Assembly: GCF_002150735.1 (NCBI RefSeq)
Contig: NZ_MUKA01000150.1
Coordinates: 1 to 33,362, forward strand
Direction: 5' to 3'
Origin: Streptomyces africanus
GTDB taxonomy: Bacteria > Actinomycetota > Actinomycetes > Streptomycetales > Streptomycetaceae
Length of the DNA: 33,362 bases
Part shown: in pieces, positions 1 through 6,945 of the stretch
How positions within the stretch are numbered: the first letter of the stretch is position 1
Layout: each line of letters opens with the position of its first letter
Notes under the pieces: model-generated
Database searches by the model: none
What the model saw: only the letters and a program-made list of their open reading frames with translations
Told to the model about the DNA's origin: nothing
Made by a program: the position numbers and the translations under genes

Positions 1-80
1 CGGAACGGGTGCGCGTGCGGGTACCCGGGCGGGTGCGCGTGCGCGTGCGGGCGCCCGGCGGGGCGCTCGTGCTGATGCAT
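1..80 (-). CDS. N-terminus of a His-rich protein (partial, runs off the window)
   Basis: On the minus strand an ATG at 80-78 is preceded by AGGAG at a spacing of about 8 bases, and the frame stays open to the window edge. The 26 readable residues are very rich in histidine and proline (MHQHERPAGRPHAHAHPP, then GYPHAHPF), and codon third positions are almost all G or C. Histidine-rich N-termini occur in metal-handling or membrane proteins, but nothing further can be inferred. It lies downstream of the glycosyltransferase operon in the same direction. The call rests only on the ribosome binding site and codon bias; the GCGCGTGCG-like repetition could also be simple-sequence DNA. Confidence 0.45.
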   Translation of the reverse strand, partial: MHQHERPAGRPHAHAHPPGYPHAHPF

Positions 81-256
81 GCGAGGTCTCCTGCTGCATG
101 CGGGGATGCCTGGCGGACATCCACAAGTCGATGGAGGGCCGGACCGTCCGTGTTCGCCGGGGGTTGTCCGGGCGTTCACGGGTGGTCGGCGATCAGGAGA
201 CCTGTGTGGGGACGTAAGGGTTGTACGTGAGTTCGGTTAATTCTCGAGAGGTGTCG

Positions 257-285
257 AGCAGCCGGAGCCCGTGGTCACGGCTGCT
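257..285 (-). terminator. possible hairpin after the glycosyltransferase operon
   Basis: An 8-bp inverted repeat, AGCAGCCG (257-264) and CGGCTGCT (278-285), has a 13-base loop. It overlaps the stop codon (275-277) of the coding-like extension described for 275-374. There is no T-tract. It could end transcription of the minus-strand operon, but this is weak evidence. Confidence 0.3.
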
Positions 286-374
286 TGCGGACCCGGTAGC
301 GCAGGTGCAGCACCCGGTCGCCCTGGATCACGACGTGCGGGTCCTCCAGCAGAGGCCGGGCGTCGGGCGTGACG
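275..374 (-). other. coding-like stretch in the +1 frame after the glycosyltransferase stop
   Basis: Directly after the TGA of the glycosyltransferase (377-375) the +1 frame is open for 33 codons to a TGA at 277-275. Nearly every third position is G or C, and the peptide looks protein-like (it includes LLEDPHVVIQGDRVLHLRYR). A stop two codons upstream in this frame leaves no good start of its own. The simplest explanations are a sequencing or mutational frameshift, with the native protein continuing here, or a programmed +1 shift at the TGA-C context (GCC, skip T, GAC). It could also be the remnant of another gene. Confidence 0.4.
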
Positions 375-1679
375 TCAGGCGTTCAGCGGGTCCTTGGAAC
401 CGGCACGGTGTCGGCCACCCTTCGGCAGCGCCGTCTTCGCCGTCAGACCGCGCGACTGCCAGGCGTTGTCGCGGAGCTTGAACAGGGCCCAGTAGCGGGT
501 GGGGCAGAGCAGCACGAGGTTCATGAAGACGGCGGCCGGGGTGCCGACGAGCCAGGAGCGCCACCGCTGGCGAGCCGTCATGTCCGGCCGCATGAGCACG
601 TACAGCCCGGACTGGCCGAACCGGACGACCAGGTACACGGCGAGGTACACCAGGGCGATGCCGGGGTTGTGGTACCGCCCGCCCAGGGTCAGGAGCGTCA
701 TGACGACGGTCCAGGCCAGCATCACCGGCGTGATGACGAGCTGGAGCAGCCCGAAGGTCGGCGATATCAGCTGCTTCAGCGACAGCCGCGCGTACACGAA
801 CGGCAGCATCCACCACCACGACCGGGCCCAGCGCAGCCGCTGCCGGTAGGTCTTCCGCAGCGTCGTCGGCATGTCGGTGACGACGCCGGCCTCGTTGACG
901 GCCACCACCTCGCCGCGCATCAGTGCCCGCAGGGCCAGCCAGCGGTCGTCGCCCGTGCCGCACTCCACCTCGTAGGCGTCCAGGTGGTCGTAGAGCAGCT
1001 CGGCCCGGTAGAGGGCGAGCGCACCCGAGGTCGTCTCCAGGGCTCCGAGCATCGAGCGTGAGGAGCGCATCATCACGCAGGAGGTGCCGATGTCGATGTC
1101 CGCGGCCCGGGAGACCCAGGTCTCCTCGAAGTTGCGGATGTAGATCATGCCGGTGGTGGCCTGGATCCGCGGGTTGCTCATGGCCCGCAGCTGCTGTTCG
1201 AGCGCGTCCGGGAAGGGCTCGCCGTCGGAGTCGATGGTGAGGACGTACTCGAAGTGCTTGTGCTGCGCCTGGAGGTGCCGCAGCACGGTCACCTGTGCCC
1301 CGCGCTTGCCCTTGTTCTCCTGCCGGTGCCAGAAGACCCGGGGGTGGTCGAAGGGTTCGACGGGGTGCTGCCGGGAGCCGTCGTCGATGACATGGATCTC
1401 GTCGACCGGATGCGTCTGGGCCAGCAGCGACCGCACCGTGCGGTGCAGGTTCTCCGAGGGCTCCTCGAAGGCCGGGATGATCGCCACCGTCCGGCCCGGA
1501 GCGACCGGGAGGTGGGTGAAGGTCCGGCCCTTGAGGAACGAGACCAGGCAGAGCACGATCACCGACATGCCCAGCCACCAGTAGAACGTCAGGATCGGGC
1601 TCTTCGACTGGAGGTGCACCACCACGGTGGCGGCGGCCAGAGCCGCCACCACCACGGTCGTCACCACCGTGAACCTCAT
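375..1679 (-). CDS. processive family 2 glycosyltransferase (hyaluronan/cellulose synthase-like)
   Basis: A 434-residue membrane glycosyltransferase predicted to polymerise or transfer sugars from a nucleotide-sugar donor while exporting the product. Two N-terminal membrane segments (about 3-21 and 34-50) precede a GT-A domain with VIDD (97-100), the metal-binding DSD (150-152), GTGDD (241-245) and the processive-enzyme motif QRLRW (280-284). Further membrane helices follow at about 294-380. The ATG at 1679 starts at MRFTVV, just before the first membrane helix; the open frame extends further upstream but overlaps the preceding small gene. It is the last gene of a three-gene minus-strand operon with a nucleotide-sugar dehydrogenase, which suggests a uronic-acid-containing or related extracellular glycan. 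Substrate is unknown. The C-terminus may be incomplete (see 275-374). Confidence 0.9.
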   Translation of the reverse strand: MRFTVVTTVVVAALAAATVVVHLQSKSPILTFYWWLGMSVIVLCLVSFLKGRTFTHLPVAPGRTVAIIPAFEEPSENLHRTVRSLLAQTHPVDEIHVIDDGSRQHPVEPFDHPRVFWHRQENKGKRGAQVTVLRHLQAQHKHFEYVLTIDSDGEPFPDALEQQLRAMSNPRIQATTGMIYIRNFEETWVSRAADIDIGTSCVMMRSSRSMLGALETTSGALALYRAELLYDHLDAYEVECGTGDDRWLALRALMRGEVVAVNEAGVVTDMPTTLRKTYRQRLRWARSWWWMLPFVYARLSLKQLISPTFGLLQLVITPVMLAWTVVMTLLTLGGRYHNPGIALVYLAVYLVVRFGQSGLYVLMRPDMTARQRWRSWLVGTPAAVFMNLVLLCPTRYWALFKLRDNAWQSRGLTAKTALPKGGRHRAGSKDPLNA

Positions 1680-1705
1680 GCGTGAGGCGCCGCCCGGCAA
1701 GGTGC

Positions 1706-1879
1706 TCAAGCGGTCACTCGCTTGCCGCGGGTCGCCATGCGGAACACCGCGACACCGCCGATCACGAGGAGCATGGCTCCCAGCACGATCCACCCGAGCC
1801 CGGTTCCGCCGGTGGCGGCCAGGGCGGCCCCGCCGGTCGCGGTCCCGATCGCGGCGCCCACACCGTTCTGTCCGTACAT
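1706..1879 (-). CDS. 57-residue membrane protein resembling a stand-alone LAxTG sortase sorting signal
   Basis: A short gene between the dehydrogenase and the glycosyltransferase. ATG at 1879 follows a purine-rich AGAGGAAC ribosome binding site; the TGA at 1708-1706 is 26 bases before the glycosyltransferase start. The peptide has a Gly/Ala-rich N-terminus (MYGQNGVGAA), then LAATG at 20-24, one hydrophobic helix (about 28-46, WIVLGAMLLVIGGVAVF) and a basic tail (RMATRGKRVTA). LAxTG, helix and positive tail is the order of a sorting signal for streptomycete class E sortases. No N-terminal signal peptide or mature domain is visible, which is odd for a sortase substrate. Alternatively it is a small single-pass partner of the glycosyltransferase. 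The gene is well supported; its role is inference. Confidence 0.8.
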   Translation of the reverse strand: MYGQNGVGAAIGTATGGAALAATGGTGLGWIVLGAMLLVIGGVAVFRMATRGKRVTA

Positions 1880-1894
1880 GTTGTTCCTCTTTCT

Positions 1895-1926
1895 TTCCGG
1901 GGTTCCGGGGTTCCGGGGTTCCGGGG
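1895..1926. repeat. four tandem copies of TTCCGGGG
   Basis: Four exact 8-bp units (1895-1902, 1903-1910, 1911-1918, 1919-1926), followed by a degenerate TTTCC, lie in the gap between the dehydrogenase stop and the ribosome binding site of the small membrane protein. A tract like this is prone to slippage and so could vary the spacing within the operon. No protein-binding role is evident. Confidence 0.85.
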
Positions 1927-1939
1927 TTTCCAGGGCTCT

Positions 1940-3199
1940 CTAGAGCCGTTCGATGTGGGGTGCGGCGGCCATGACGCCACGGGTGTCGAGCACGTAGGCG
2001 GCCTCGGCGGCGAGCCGGGCGAGGTCGAACTCGCCGTGCGGGGTGAGCAGGACGACGGCGTCGAAGTCACCGACGGTGTCTGTGCCTGCGCCGAAGGGAA
2101 TCTCCCGGCGACCGCCGTCCGACACCGGCAGATAGGGGTCCACGACGGTGACGTCCGCCCCCATCGCCCGCAGCCGGTCGGCGACTTCGACGGCCGGCGA
2201 CTGACGGGCGTCCGAGGTATCCGGCTTGTAGGCAGCCCCCAGCGCGAGAATGCGCGCCCCGTGCACGCTCCGCCGGAAGCGCCGGCTGAGGGCGTCCTGG
2301 AGCCGGCGCACCACATAGTCCGGCTGGCTCTCGTTGATGTCCTGGGCCAGCTCGATGAGCCGGAACGTCTGCCCGTGCCGTGCCTTGACGTGATGGCTGA
2401 GGTAGACCGGGTCGATGGGCAGACAGTGACCGCCGACGCCGGGCCCGGGCAGGAACCTGGTGAACCCGAACGGCTTGGTCGCGGCCAGCTCCAGTGTGTG
2501 CCACACGTCCACGCCCAGCGTGTGAGCCATCCGCGACAGCTCGTTGACCAGGGCGATGTTGACGTGCCGGTAGGTGTTCTCGAACACCTTGGCCAGCTCG
2601 GCCTCTTCGAGCCCGGAGGCGGGCACGGTGACGTCGGTGACGGTGTCGTAGAACTCCTTCACCCGCGCCAGACAGCCCTCGGTCAGCCCGGCGACGATCT
2701 TCGGCGTGTTCTCCAGCCGCCAGTCGGCGTTGCCCGGGTCGATGCGCTCGGGACTGAACCCGACGTGGAAGTCCCGCCCGGCGACGAGGCCTGAACCCTC
2801 CTCCAGCAGCGGGATGAGCACGTCACGGGTGGTACCGGGGTGGGTGGTCGACTCGAGGACGACGGTGGCGCCCGGCTCGATGTACTCCGCGAGCACGCGC
2901 CCGGCGTCCCGGACACAGCTCAGGTCGGGCGCGCGGTCGGTCAGCGGGGTGGGCACGGTGATGACCGCGACGTCGAACCCCTTGAGGTCCTGCGGGTCGG
3001 AGCTCGCGTAGTACGCATCCGAACCGAGCACCGCCTGAAGCCGGTCGTCGCCGATGTCCTCGACGTACGACGACCCGGCGGCCAGTGCCGCGCAACGCGC
3101 CCGGTCGGGCTCGTAGCCGGTGACGGTGTGCCCGACCTCGGCGGCCCTCACGGCCAGGGGCAGGCCGACATAGCCCTGCCCCAGCACACATACGTGCAT
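1940..3199 (-). CDS. nucleotide-sugar 6-dehydrogenase (UDP-glucose/GDP-mannose/UDP-ManNAc dehydrogenase family)
   Basis: A 419-residue cytoplasmic enzyme that would oxidise C6 of an NDP-sugar to the uronic acid with two NAD+. The N-terminal Rossmann motif GQGYVGLP is at about residues 8-15. FSPERIDPGN in the middle is typical of the WecC/UDP-HexNAc dehydrogenase side of the family. GGHCLPIDP holds the catalytic cysteine, and the C-terminal UDP-binding domain contains KPDTSDARQSPA. ATG at 3199 is preceded by GAGGA; longer upstream starts would include a non-conserved stretch overlapping a leader hairpin. As first gene of the operon it probably supplies the uronate donor to the downstream glycosyltransferase. 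The exact substrate cannot be set from sequence alone. Confidence 0.93.
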   Translation of the reverse strand: MHVCVLGQGYVGLPLAVRAAEVGHTVTGYEPDRARCAALAAGSSYVEDIGDDRLQAVLGSDAYYASSDPQDLKGFDVAVITVPTPLTDRAPDLSCVRDAGRVLAEYIEPGATVVLESTTHPGTTRDVLIPLLEEGSGLVAGRDFHVGFSPERIDPGNADWRLENTPKIVAGLTEGCLARVKEFYDTVTDVTVPASGLEEAELAKVFENTYRHVNIALVNELSRMAHTLGVDVWHTLELAATKPFGFTRFLPGPGVGGHCLPIDPVYLSHHVKARHGQTFRLIELAQDINESQPDYVVRRLQDALSRRFRRSVHGARILALGAAYKPDTSDARQSPAVEVADRLRAMGADVTVVDPYLPVSDGGRREIPFGAGTDTVGDFDAVVLLTPHGEFDLARLAAEAAYVLDTRGVMAAAPHIERL

Positions 3200-3223
3200 G
3201 GTGGTTTTCCTCAACCCTGAAGT

Positions 3224-3254
3224 ACGGCCGCCTGTTCCTGAAGCAGGCGGCCGT
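3224..3254. promoter_or_regulatory. perfect 11-bp inverted repeat in the dehydrogenase leader
   Basis: ACGGCCGCCTG (3224-3234) and CAGGCGGCCGT (3244-3254) form a perfect stem with a 9-base loop, starting 25 bases upstream of the dehydrogenase ATG. There is no U-tract, so it is more likely an mRNA leader structure or an operator than a simple terminator. Confidence 0.6.
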
Positions 3255-3606
3255 GGCGTGGTACTGCGTGAGAAGCGGTGTGGGAACGGCACCATCACCG
3301 CGTCACCGGTCTGCCAGGGCCCCCTGCCCGAGCGTGCGCAAAACGCAACCAGTGATCTTCACAAACCCCCCTCATTTGTGGACCTTCATGGTTCAACAAA
3401 AATTCGCTGAGCGGAACCCTGTTTACTGTTTCGATATCTGAAGTGTTGTGGGGCTGGAGGGTGTTGTGGGGTGATGCACAGTCAAGTGCCCTGGCAGGAG
3501 GTGCGAGGGGGCTTGTGATCTTCACGTTTCGGAGTGCGTCGAAGGCAAAGGGCGCACACTGGGAGGTGCAATCGCGAATATCGAGCGCCCCAAGTGCGCC
3601 CCTTTG
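3255..3606. promoter_or_regulatory. promoter region of the polysaccharide operon with repeated 11-mers
   Basis: No gene is seen here. The stretch 3360-3440 is unusually A/T-rich for this DNA and probably holds the minus-strand operon promoter. Two exact copies of GTGATCTTCAC (3352-3362 and 3515-3525), each internally dyad-like (GTGA-N3-TCAC), flank it. Two copies of GTGTTGTGGGG (3443-3453 and 3461-3471) lie 18 bases apart. These are candidate regulator sites; I cannot assign a protein. No clear -35/-10 pair can be chosen. Confidence 0.4.
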
Positions 3607-5097
3607 TCAGGACGGCGACGGCACGGCGGGGCAGCTGGTGCCCCGTGGTGGGACTGCCAGGCCGACGAGGTAACCGTTCACGGCGTCCTCCATGCACGGC
3701 CCGCTGGTGACGCTGCCGTGCCCGTGGCCCTCGTAGGTGAGGAGCACGCCGCTGCGGCCGAGCTGACGGGCCACCGAGACCGCCCACGGGTAGCCGGTGG
3801 CCGGGTCGTGCAGCGCGTTGGACACCAGGATCGGCGGGGCGCCGTGGACGTCCAGGCGGTGCTGCGGGTTGGCGGTCGGCGCGCCCAGACACGCCGCTGT
3901 CATGTGGACCGGCAGCAGGTAAGGCAGGTCAGGCGCGGTCCTCTTCATCATGGCGATGAGCGAGGCGTACTCCTGGTAGTCGCGCACGGGCAGGTGCCAG
4001 TCCGAGCAGAAGACCGGGGTGGCCGGATGCAGCGGCGCTGTCGTGGCCGGCGACGCGGGCAGCGGCTCGCTCGCGTCCATCTCCGCGATCGTCGTGGCCA
4101 GGCCCGCGTAGTCGGCCTGGTAGAACTTCCGGAACGCGATCCTGTTGACCAGGTCCGAGGACGACAGTGAGCTGCCCGGCTTCGTCGGGTCCGCCAGCTC
4201 GCCGCGTCCGGCCCGGGCCAACAGGCCCTGCCAGACGGCGCGGACGTCGCGGCCGTGCAGCGCGCAGTCCGCGGCACCGTCGCACCACTTCACGAACTCC
4301 CGGAAGGAATCCTCCGCCGTGGCCGCCTCGGACCGCAGGAAGTCACGGGTGGTCGGGACGCTGTGGTCCATGACGCTCTCCAGCACCATGGCGCGCACCC
4401 GGCGCGGGTAGGTCTCGGCGTACTGCGCGCCGAGCAGCGTGCCGTACGAGCTGCCGTGGAAGGTCAGTTTCCGCTCACCGAGGGCGGCCCGGAGCGCGTC
4501 CAGGTCCCGGACCGTCTGGGCGGTGTCGAGATGGTCGAACACCGGCCCGGTACGGGCCCGGCAGTCGGCCCGGAGCCGCCTGTTGTACGCCATGGTGGCC
4601 TCGAAGTCCGCCTGGCTCTTCAGCTCCGGCGACGGCCGCTCGGCAAGCAGGTCGCCGGAGCAGGTCACCGGGTTGCTGCCGCCCACGCCGCGCGGGTCGA
4701 AGCTGACGATGTCGAACCTGCGGCGGACCTCGGGGCTGAACCGGCTGATACCGCGCACCACCCTCTCCACACCCGAGTCGCCCGGCCCGCCGGGGCCGAA
4801 CACCATCGAGCCGACGCGTGCGCCGGGGTCGGTGGCCTTGCGGCGGGCCACGGCCAGGTCGGTCTTCGGCCCGTCCGGGTGGGCCCAGTCGACCGGCACC
4901 CGAAGAGCGGCGCACTCGGCTCCCGGGTTCGCCGGGTCGTCACACGATGCCCACCGCAGGGCCTCGGTGGCAGTCGGCGACGCGTGCACCGCGGGAGCGG
5001 CGGCCAGGCCGGTGAAGACGGCCATGGCGGCTCCCACGGCCATGGCCGTGCCCCGCGCGGTGCTGCGCCGCAGTGCGGATCTGCCCCTGAACGACAT
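3607..5097 (-). CDS. secreted alpha/beta hydrolase, tripeptidyl aminopeptidase-like (S33)
   Basis: A 496-residue exported hydrolase of the streptomycete tripeptidyl-aminopeptidase type, expected to remove short N-terminal peptides or hydrolyse related esters outside the cell. A basic N-terminus and hydrophobic segment ending near APAVHA (about residue 39) form a signal peptide. The oxyanion-side motif GPGGPGDSG is at about 101-109, the nucleophile elbow GSSYG lies near 215-219, and a late ALHDPAT aspartate and GHGHGS histidine complete the triad. The C-terminal Cys-containing region matches the TAP C-terminal domain. ATG at 5097 has a strong GAGGAGGA upstream. It stands alone, with a palindromic element in its upstream region. 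Confidence 0.92.
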   Translation of the reverse strand: MSFRGRSALRRSTARGTAMAVGAAMAVFTGLAAAPAVHASPTATEALRWASCDDPANPGAECAALRVPVDWAHPDGPKTDLAVARRKATDPGARVGSMVFGPGGPGDSGVERVVRGISRFSPEVRRRFDIVSFDPRGVGGSNPVTCSGDLLAERPSPELKSQADFEATMAYNRRLRADCRARTGPVFDHLDTAQTVRDLDALRAALGERKLTFHGSSYGTLLGAQYAETYPRRVRAMVLESVMDHSVPTTRDFLRSEAATAEDSFREFVKWCDGAADCALHGRDVRAVWQGLLARAGRGELADPTKPGSSLSSSDLVNRIAFRKFYQADYAGLATTIAEMDASEPLPASPATTAPLHPATPVFCSDWHLPVRDYQEYASLIAMMKRTAPDLPYLLPVHMTAACLGAPTANPQHRLDVHGAPPILVSNALHDPATGYPWAVSVARQLGRSGVLLTYEGHGHGSVTSGPCMEDAVNGYLVGLAVPPRGTSCPAVPSPS

Positions 5098-5187
5098 GGA
5101 TCCTCCTCGTGAAGAGAGCGGTGCTGTCAGGCGTGCGGACCCGGCCGGGGCACTGTCGTCACGTTAGGTGCGCCGCCGCCCATGTGG

Positions 5188-5204
5188 TGCCCCTGTCAGG
5201 GGCA
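5188..5204. promoter_or_regulatory. 17-bp palindrome upstream of the hydrolase
   Basis: TGCCCCTG-T-CAGGGGCA is a perfect palindrome about 90 bases upstream of the hydrolase start, with a further CAGGGGC half-site near 5232. The one-base centre argues for a protein-binding site rather than an RNA hairpin. It lies between the MerR gene end and the hydrolase start, so it could instead belong to MerR termination. Confidence 0.45.
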
Positions 5205-5356
5205 TTTCCGGGGCGGATGGGGGACCGCTCAGGGGCGGCGAGGAGGGAACAGTGGCCTTCTCCGAAAGGGCGCGCGGTCGGCGCCGGCAGGTCTCCTCTT
5301 GGCCATCGGCGAAGCCCGGTCGAGGGCCTTGAGAGCGCGGTCGGGGAGATGCCGGA

Positions 5357-5749
5357 TCAGGCGGCCTCTTTCCGCGGGGCATCGTGGGGCGGGGCCAACC
5401 AGGGCATCCGGTGGACGAGGATGTCGCGCATCCGCGTCAGAGCCGCGATCTTCTCCTCCAGCTCGGCGACCCGTTGTGCGCCGACGCCGTAGCCGTCGGC
5501 GCACGACGGCGAGTACTCGAAGACTTCGGGCAGATCGGTGTCGAGGTAGCGCACGAAGGACTTGACGTTGTCGACGGTGAATCCGGAGGCGAGCAGGTCG
5601 CGGACGTTGCGGACCCGGGTCACCGCGGCAGGGCTGTAGACGCGGTAGCCCGCCGGCGTCCGGTCGGACTCCAGCAAGCCCTGTTCCTCGTAGTAGCGCA
5701 GGGCGCGGGTCGTGGTTTCCGTCTGCGCGGCCAGTTCACCGATCAACAC
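5357..5749 (-). CDS. MerR-family transcriptional regulator
   Basis: A regulator of about 130 residues with an N-terminal winged helix-turn-helix (LIGELAAQTETTTRALRYYE, then GLLESDRTPAGYRVY) followed by the usual MerR coiled coil (VAELEEKIAALTRMRDIL). There are no metal-binding cysteine clusters, so it is not a mercury or copper sensor; a small-molecule or redox cue is likelier. I chose the GTG at 5749 because GGAGG sits 7 bases upstream; a TTG at 5776 would add nine residues. It lies 46 bases downstream of the oxidoreductase gene in the same direction, and that gene's promoter has a MerR-style dyad, so it probably controls its own operon. Confidence 0.88.
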   Translation of the reverse strand: MLIGELAAQTETTTRALRYYEEQGLLESDRTPAGYRVYSPAAVTRVRNVRDLLASGFTVDNVKSFVRYLDTDLPEVFEYSPSCADGYGVGAQRVAELEEKIAALTRMRDILVHRMPWLAPPHDAPRKEAA

Positions 5750-5795
5750 GTAGCTACCTCCGGGCCCAGTCCTCAATGTGACGTGTACGTTGCGG

Positions 5796-6845
5796 TCAAC
5801 TCGTGAGCCGGACCACAGTCTTCCCGGTGTACCTGCCGTGGACGAGATCGAGAAGTGCCCGGGGTGCGCTCGTCAGCCCGTCGATCACCGTTTCGTCGTA
5901 GACGATGGATCCCTCGCGCAGCCAGTCGCGGAACTGTTCGCCGAACTCCCGGGCCCGGTCGAGATGGTCCCACAGGGTGAAGCCGCGGATCGTCAGGCGT
6001 TTGCCCAGGACGCTCTGCAGGTCACCGGGGCCCTCGTCGGGGCGGCCGGTACTCTGCCGGTTGAGGGCTCCGCAGACCGCGATGCGGCCGTGCACGTTCA
6101 TGACCTCTATGGCGGCGCGCAGTTGCTCGCCGCCCACGTTGTCGAAGTAGACGTCGATGCCGTCCGGGGCCGCTTCGCGCAGCCGGTCGAGTACCGGGCC
6201 GTCGTGGTGGTCGAAGGCCGCGTCGAACCCGAGCTTCCCGGTCAGGTGGGCGACCTTGTCCGCCGAGCCGGCGCTGCCGATGACCCGCCCGGCCCCCTTG
6301 AGCCGTGCTATTTGGCCAGCCATGCCCCCTGTGGCTCCCGCCGCACTGGAGACGAAGACGGTGTCGCCGGGCCGCAGCCTCGCCGCGTCCATGAGCCCGA
6401 CGTAGGCCACGAGCCCGAAGCCCAGATGCAGGGAGGGGCTGGGGTAGGCCGCCTTGTCCACGCGGCGGAACGCGCTGGCCTCGGCCACGGCGTACTCCCG
6501 CCAGCCGAGCCGATGCACCACCAGGTCCCCCTCGCTCAGCGACGGATCTGCTGAGGCGATCACCTCGCCGATGGCGTCCCCGTACATCACCTCTCCCACC
6601 GCGTAGCGCGGCATCGGCAGCGGGGATCCGCCTGCGATCAACATGAGCATGCCGGGATCGAGCGACATGAACAGGTTGCGAACCAGTACCTGGCCCGGTG
6701 CCGGGGCCGGGACCGGGGCCTCGACGATCTCGAACTGGTCGAGGGTGGGGAGCCCGACGGGCCGTGAGGCGAGTCGGACCTCCAGGCCCGAGTTGGGAAG
6801 GCTGGAAAAGGCAGGCGGCGTGGCGCTCTTCGTGAAGGGCTGCAT
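5796..6845 (-). CDS. NADP-dependent oxidoreductase (PTGR/alkenal reductase-type MDR family)
   Basis: A 349-residue medium-chain reductase without zinc ligands, like bacterial CurA, YncB and prostaglandin reductase enzymes that reduce activated C=C bonds with NADPH. The N-terminal catalytic domain contains NLFMSLDPGM. The Rossmann part carries VFVSSAAGATGGMAGQIA for NADP binding, and VDVYFDNVGG-type sequence (here IDVYFDNVGG) is characteristic. The ATG at 6845 is chosen because a -10-like TAGCGT ends 7 bases upstream, implying a leaderless mRNA, and the remaining length fits the family. The following MerR gene is probably its regulator, suggesting a detoxification unit induced by reactive compounds. 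Confidence 0.9.
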   Translation of the reverse strand: MQPFTKSATPPAFSSLPNSGLEVRLASRPVGLPTLDQFEIVEAPVPAPAPGQVLVRNLFMSLDPGMLMLIAGGSPLPMPRYAVGEVMYGDAIGEVIASADPSLSEGDLVVHRLGWREYAVAEASAFRRVDKAAYPSPSLHLGFGLVAYVGLMDAARLRPGDTVFVSSAAGATGGMAGQIARLKGAGRVIGSAGSADKVAHLTGKLGFDAAFDHHDGPVLDRLREAAPDGIDVYFDNVGGEQLRAAIEVMNVHGRIAVCGALNRQSTGRPDEGPGDLQSVLGKRLTIRGFTLWDHLDRAREFGEQFRDWLREGSIVYDETVIDGLTSAPRALLDLVHGRYTGKTVVRLTS

Positions 6846-6852
6846 GCCGCTG

Positions 6853-6884
6853 ACGCTAGGCATTGACCCATGCGTGAAGGTCAA
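6853..6884 (-). promoter_or_regulatory. MerR-type promoter of the oxidoreductase gene, leaderless
   Basis: On the minus strand TTGACC (6884-6879) and TAGCGT (6858-6853) are separated by 20 bases, the overlong spacer typical of MerR-activated promoters. Inside lies the dyad TTGACC-N10-GGTCAA (6863-6884). The -10 is 7 bases from the ATG at 6845, so transcription should start at the start codon. Confidence 0.7.
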
Positions 6885-6945
6885 CCCACTTCTGTCACAC
6901 CCGACTACGGTGCTGATCAGGGTGATCCACTGCATAGTAGGGATC

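Noticed and set aside
1..60. GCGTGCGGG-type repetition at the left edge as a structural repeat
   Set aside because: Better explained by His/Ala/Pro-rich coding on the minus strand, although the gene is only partial.
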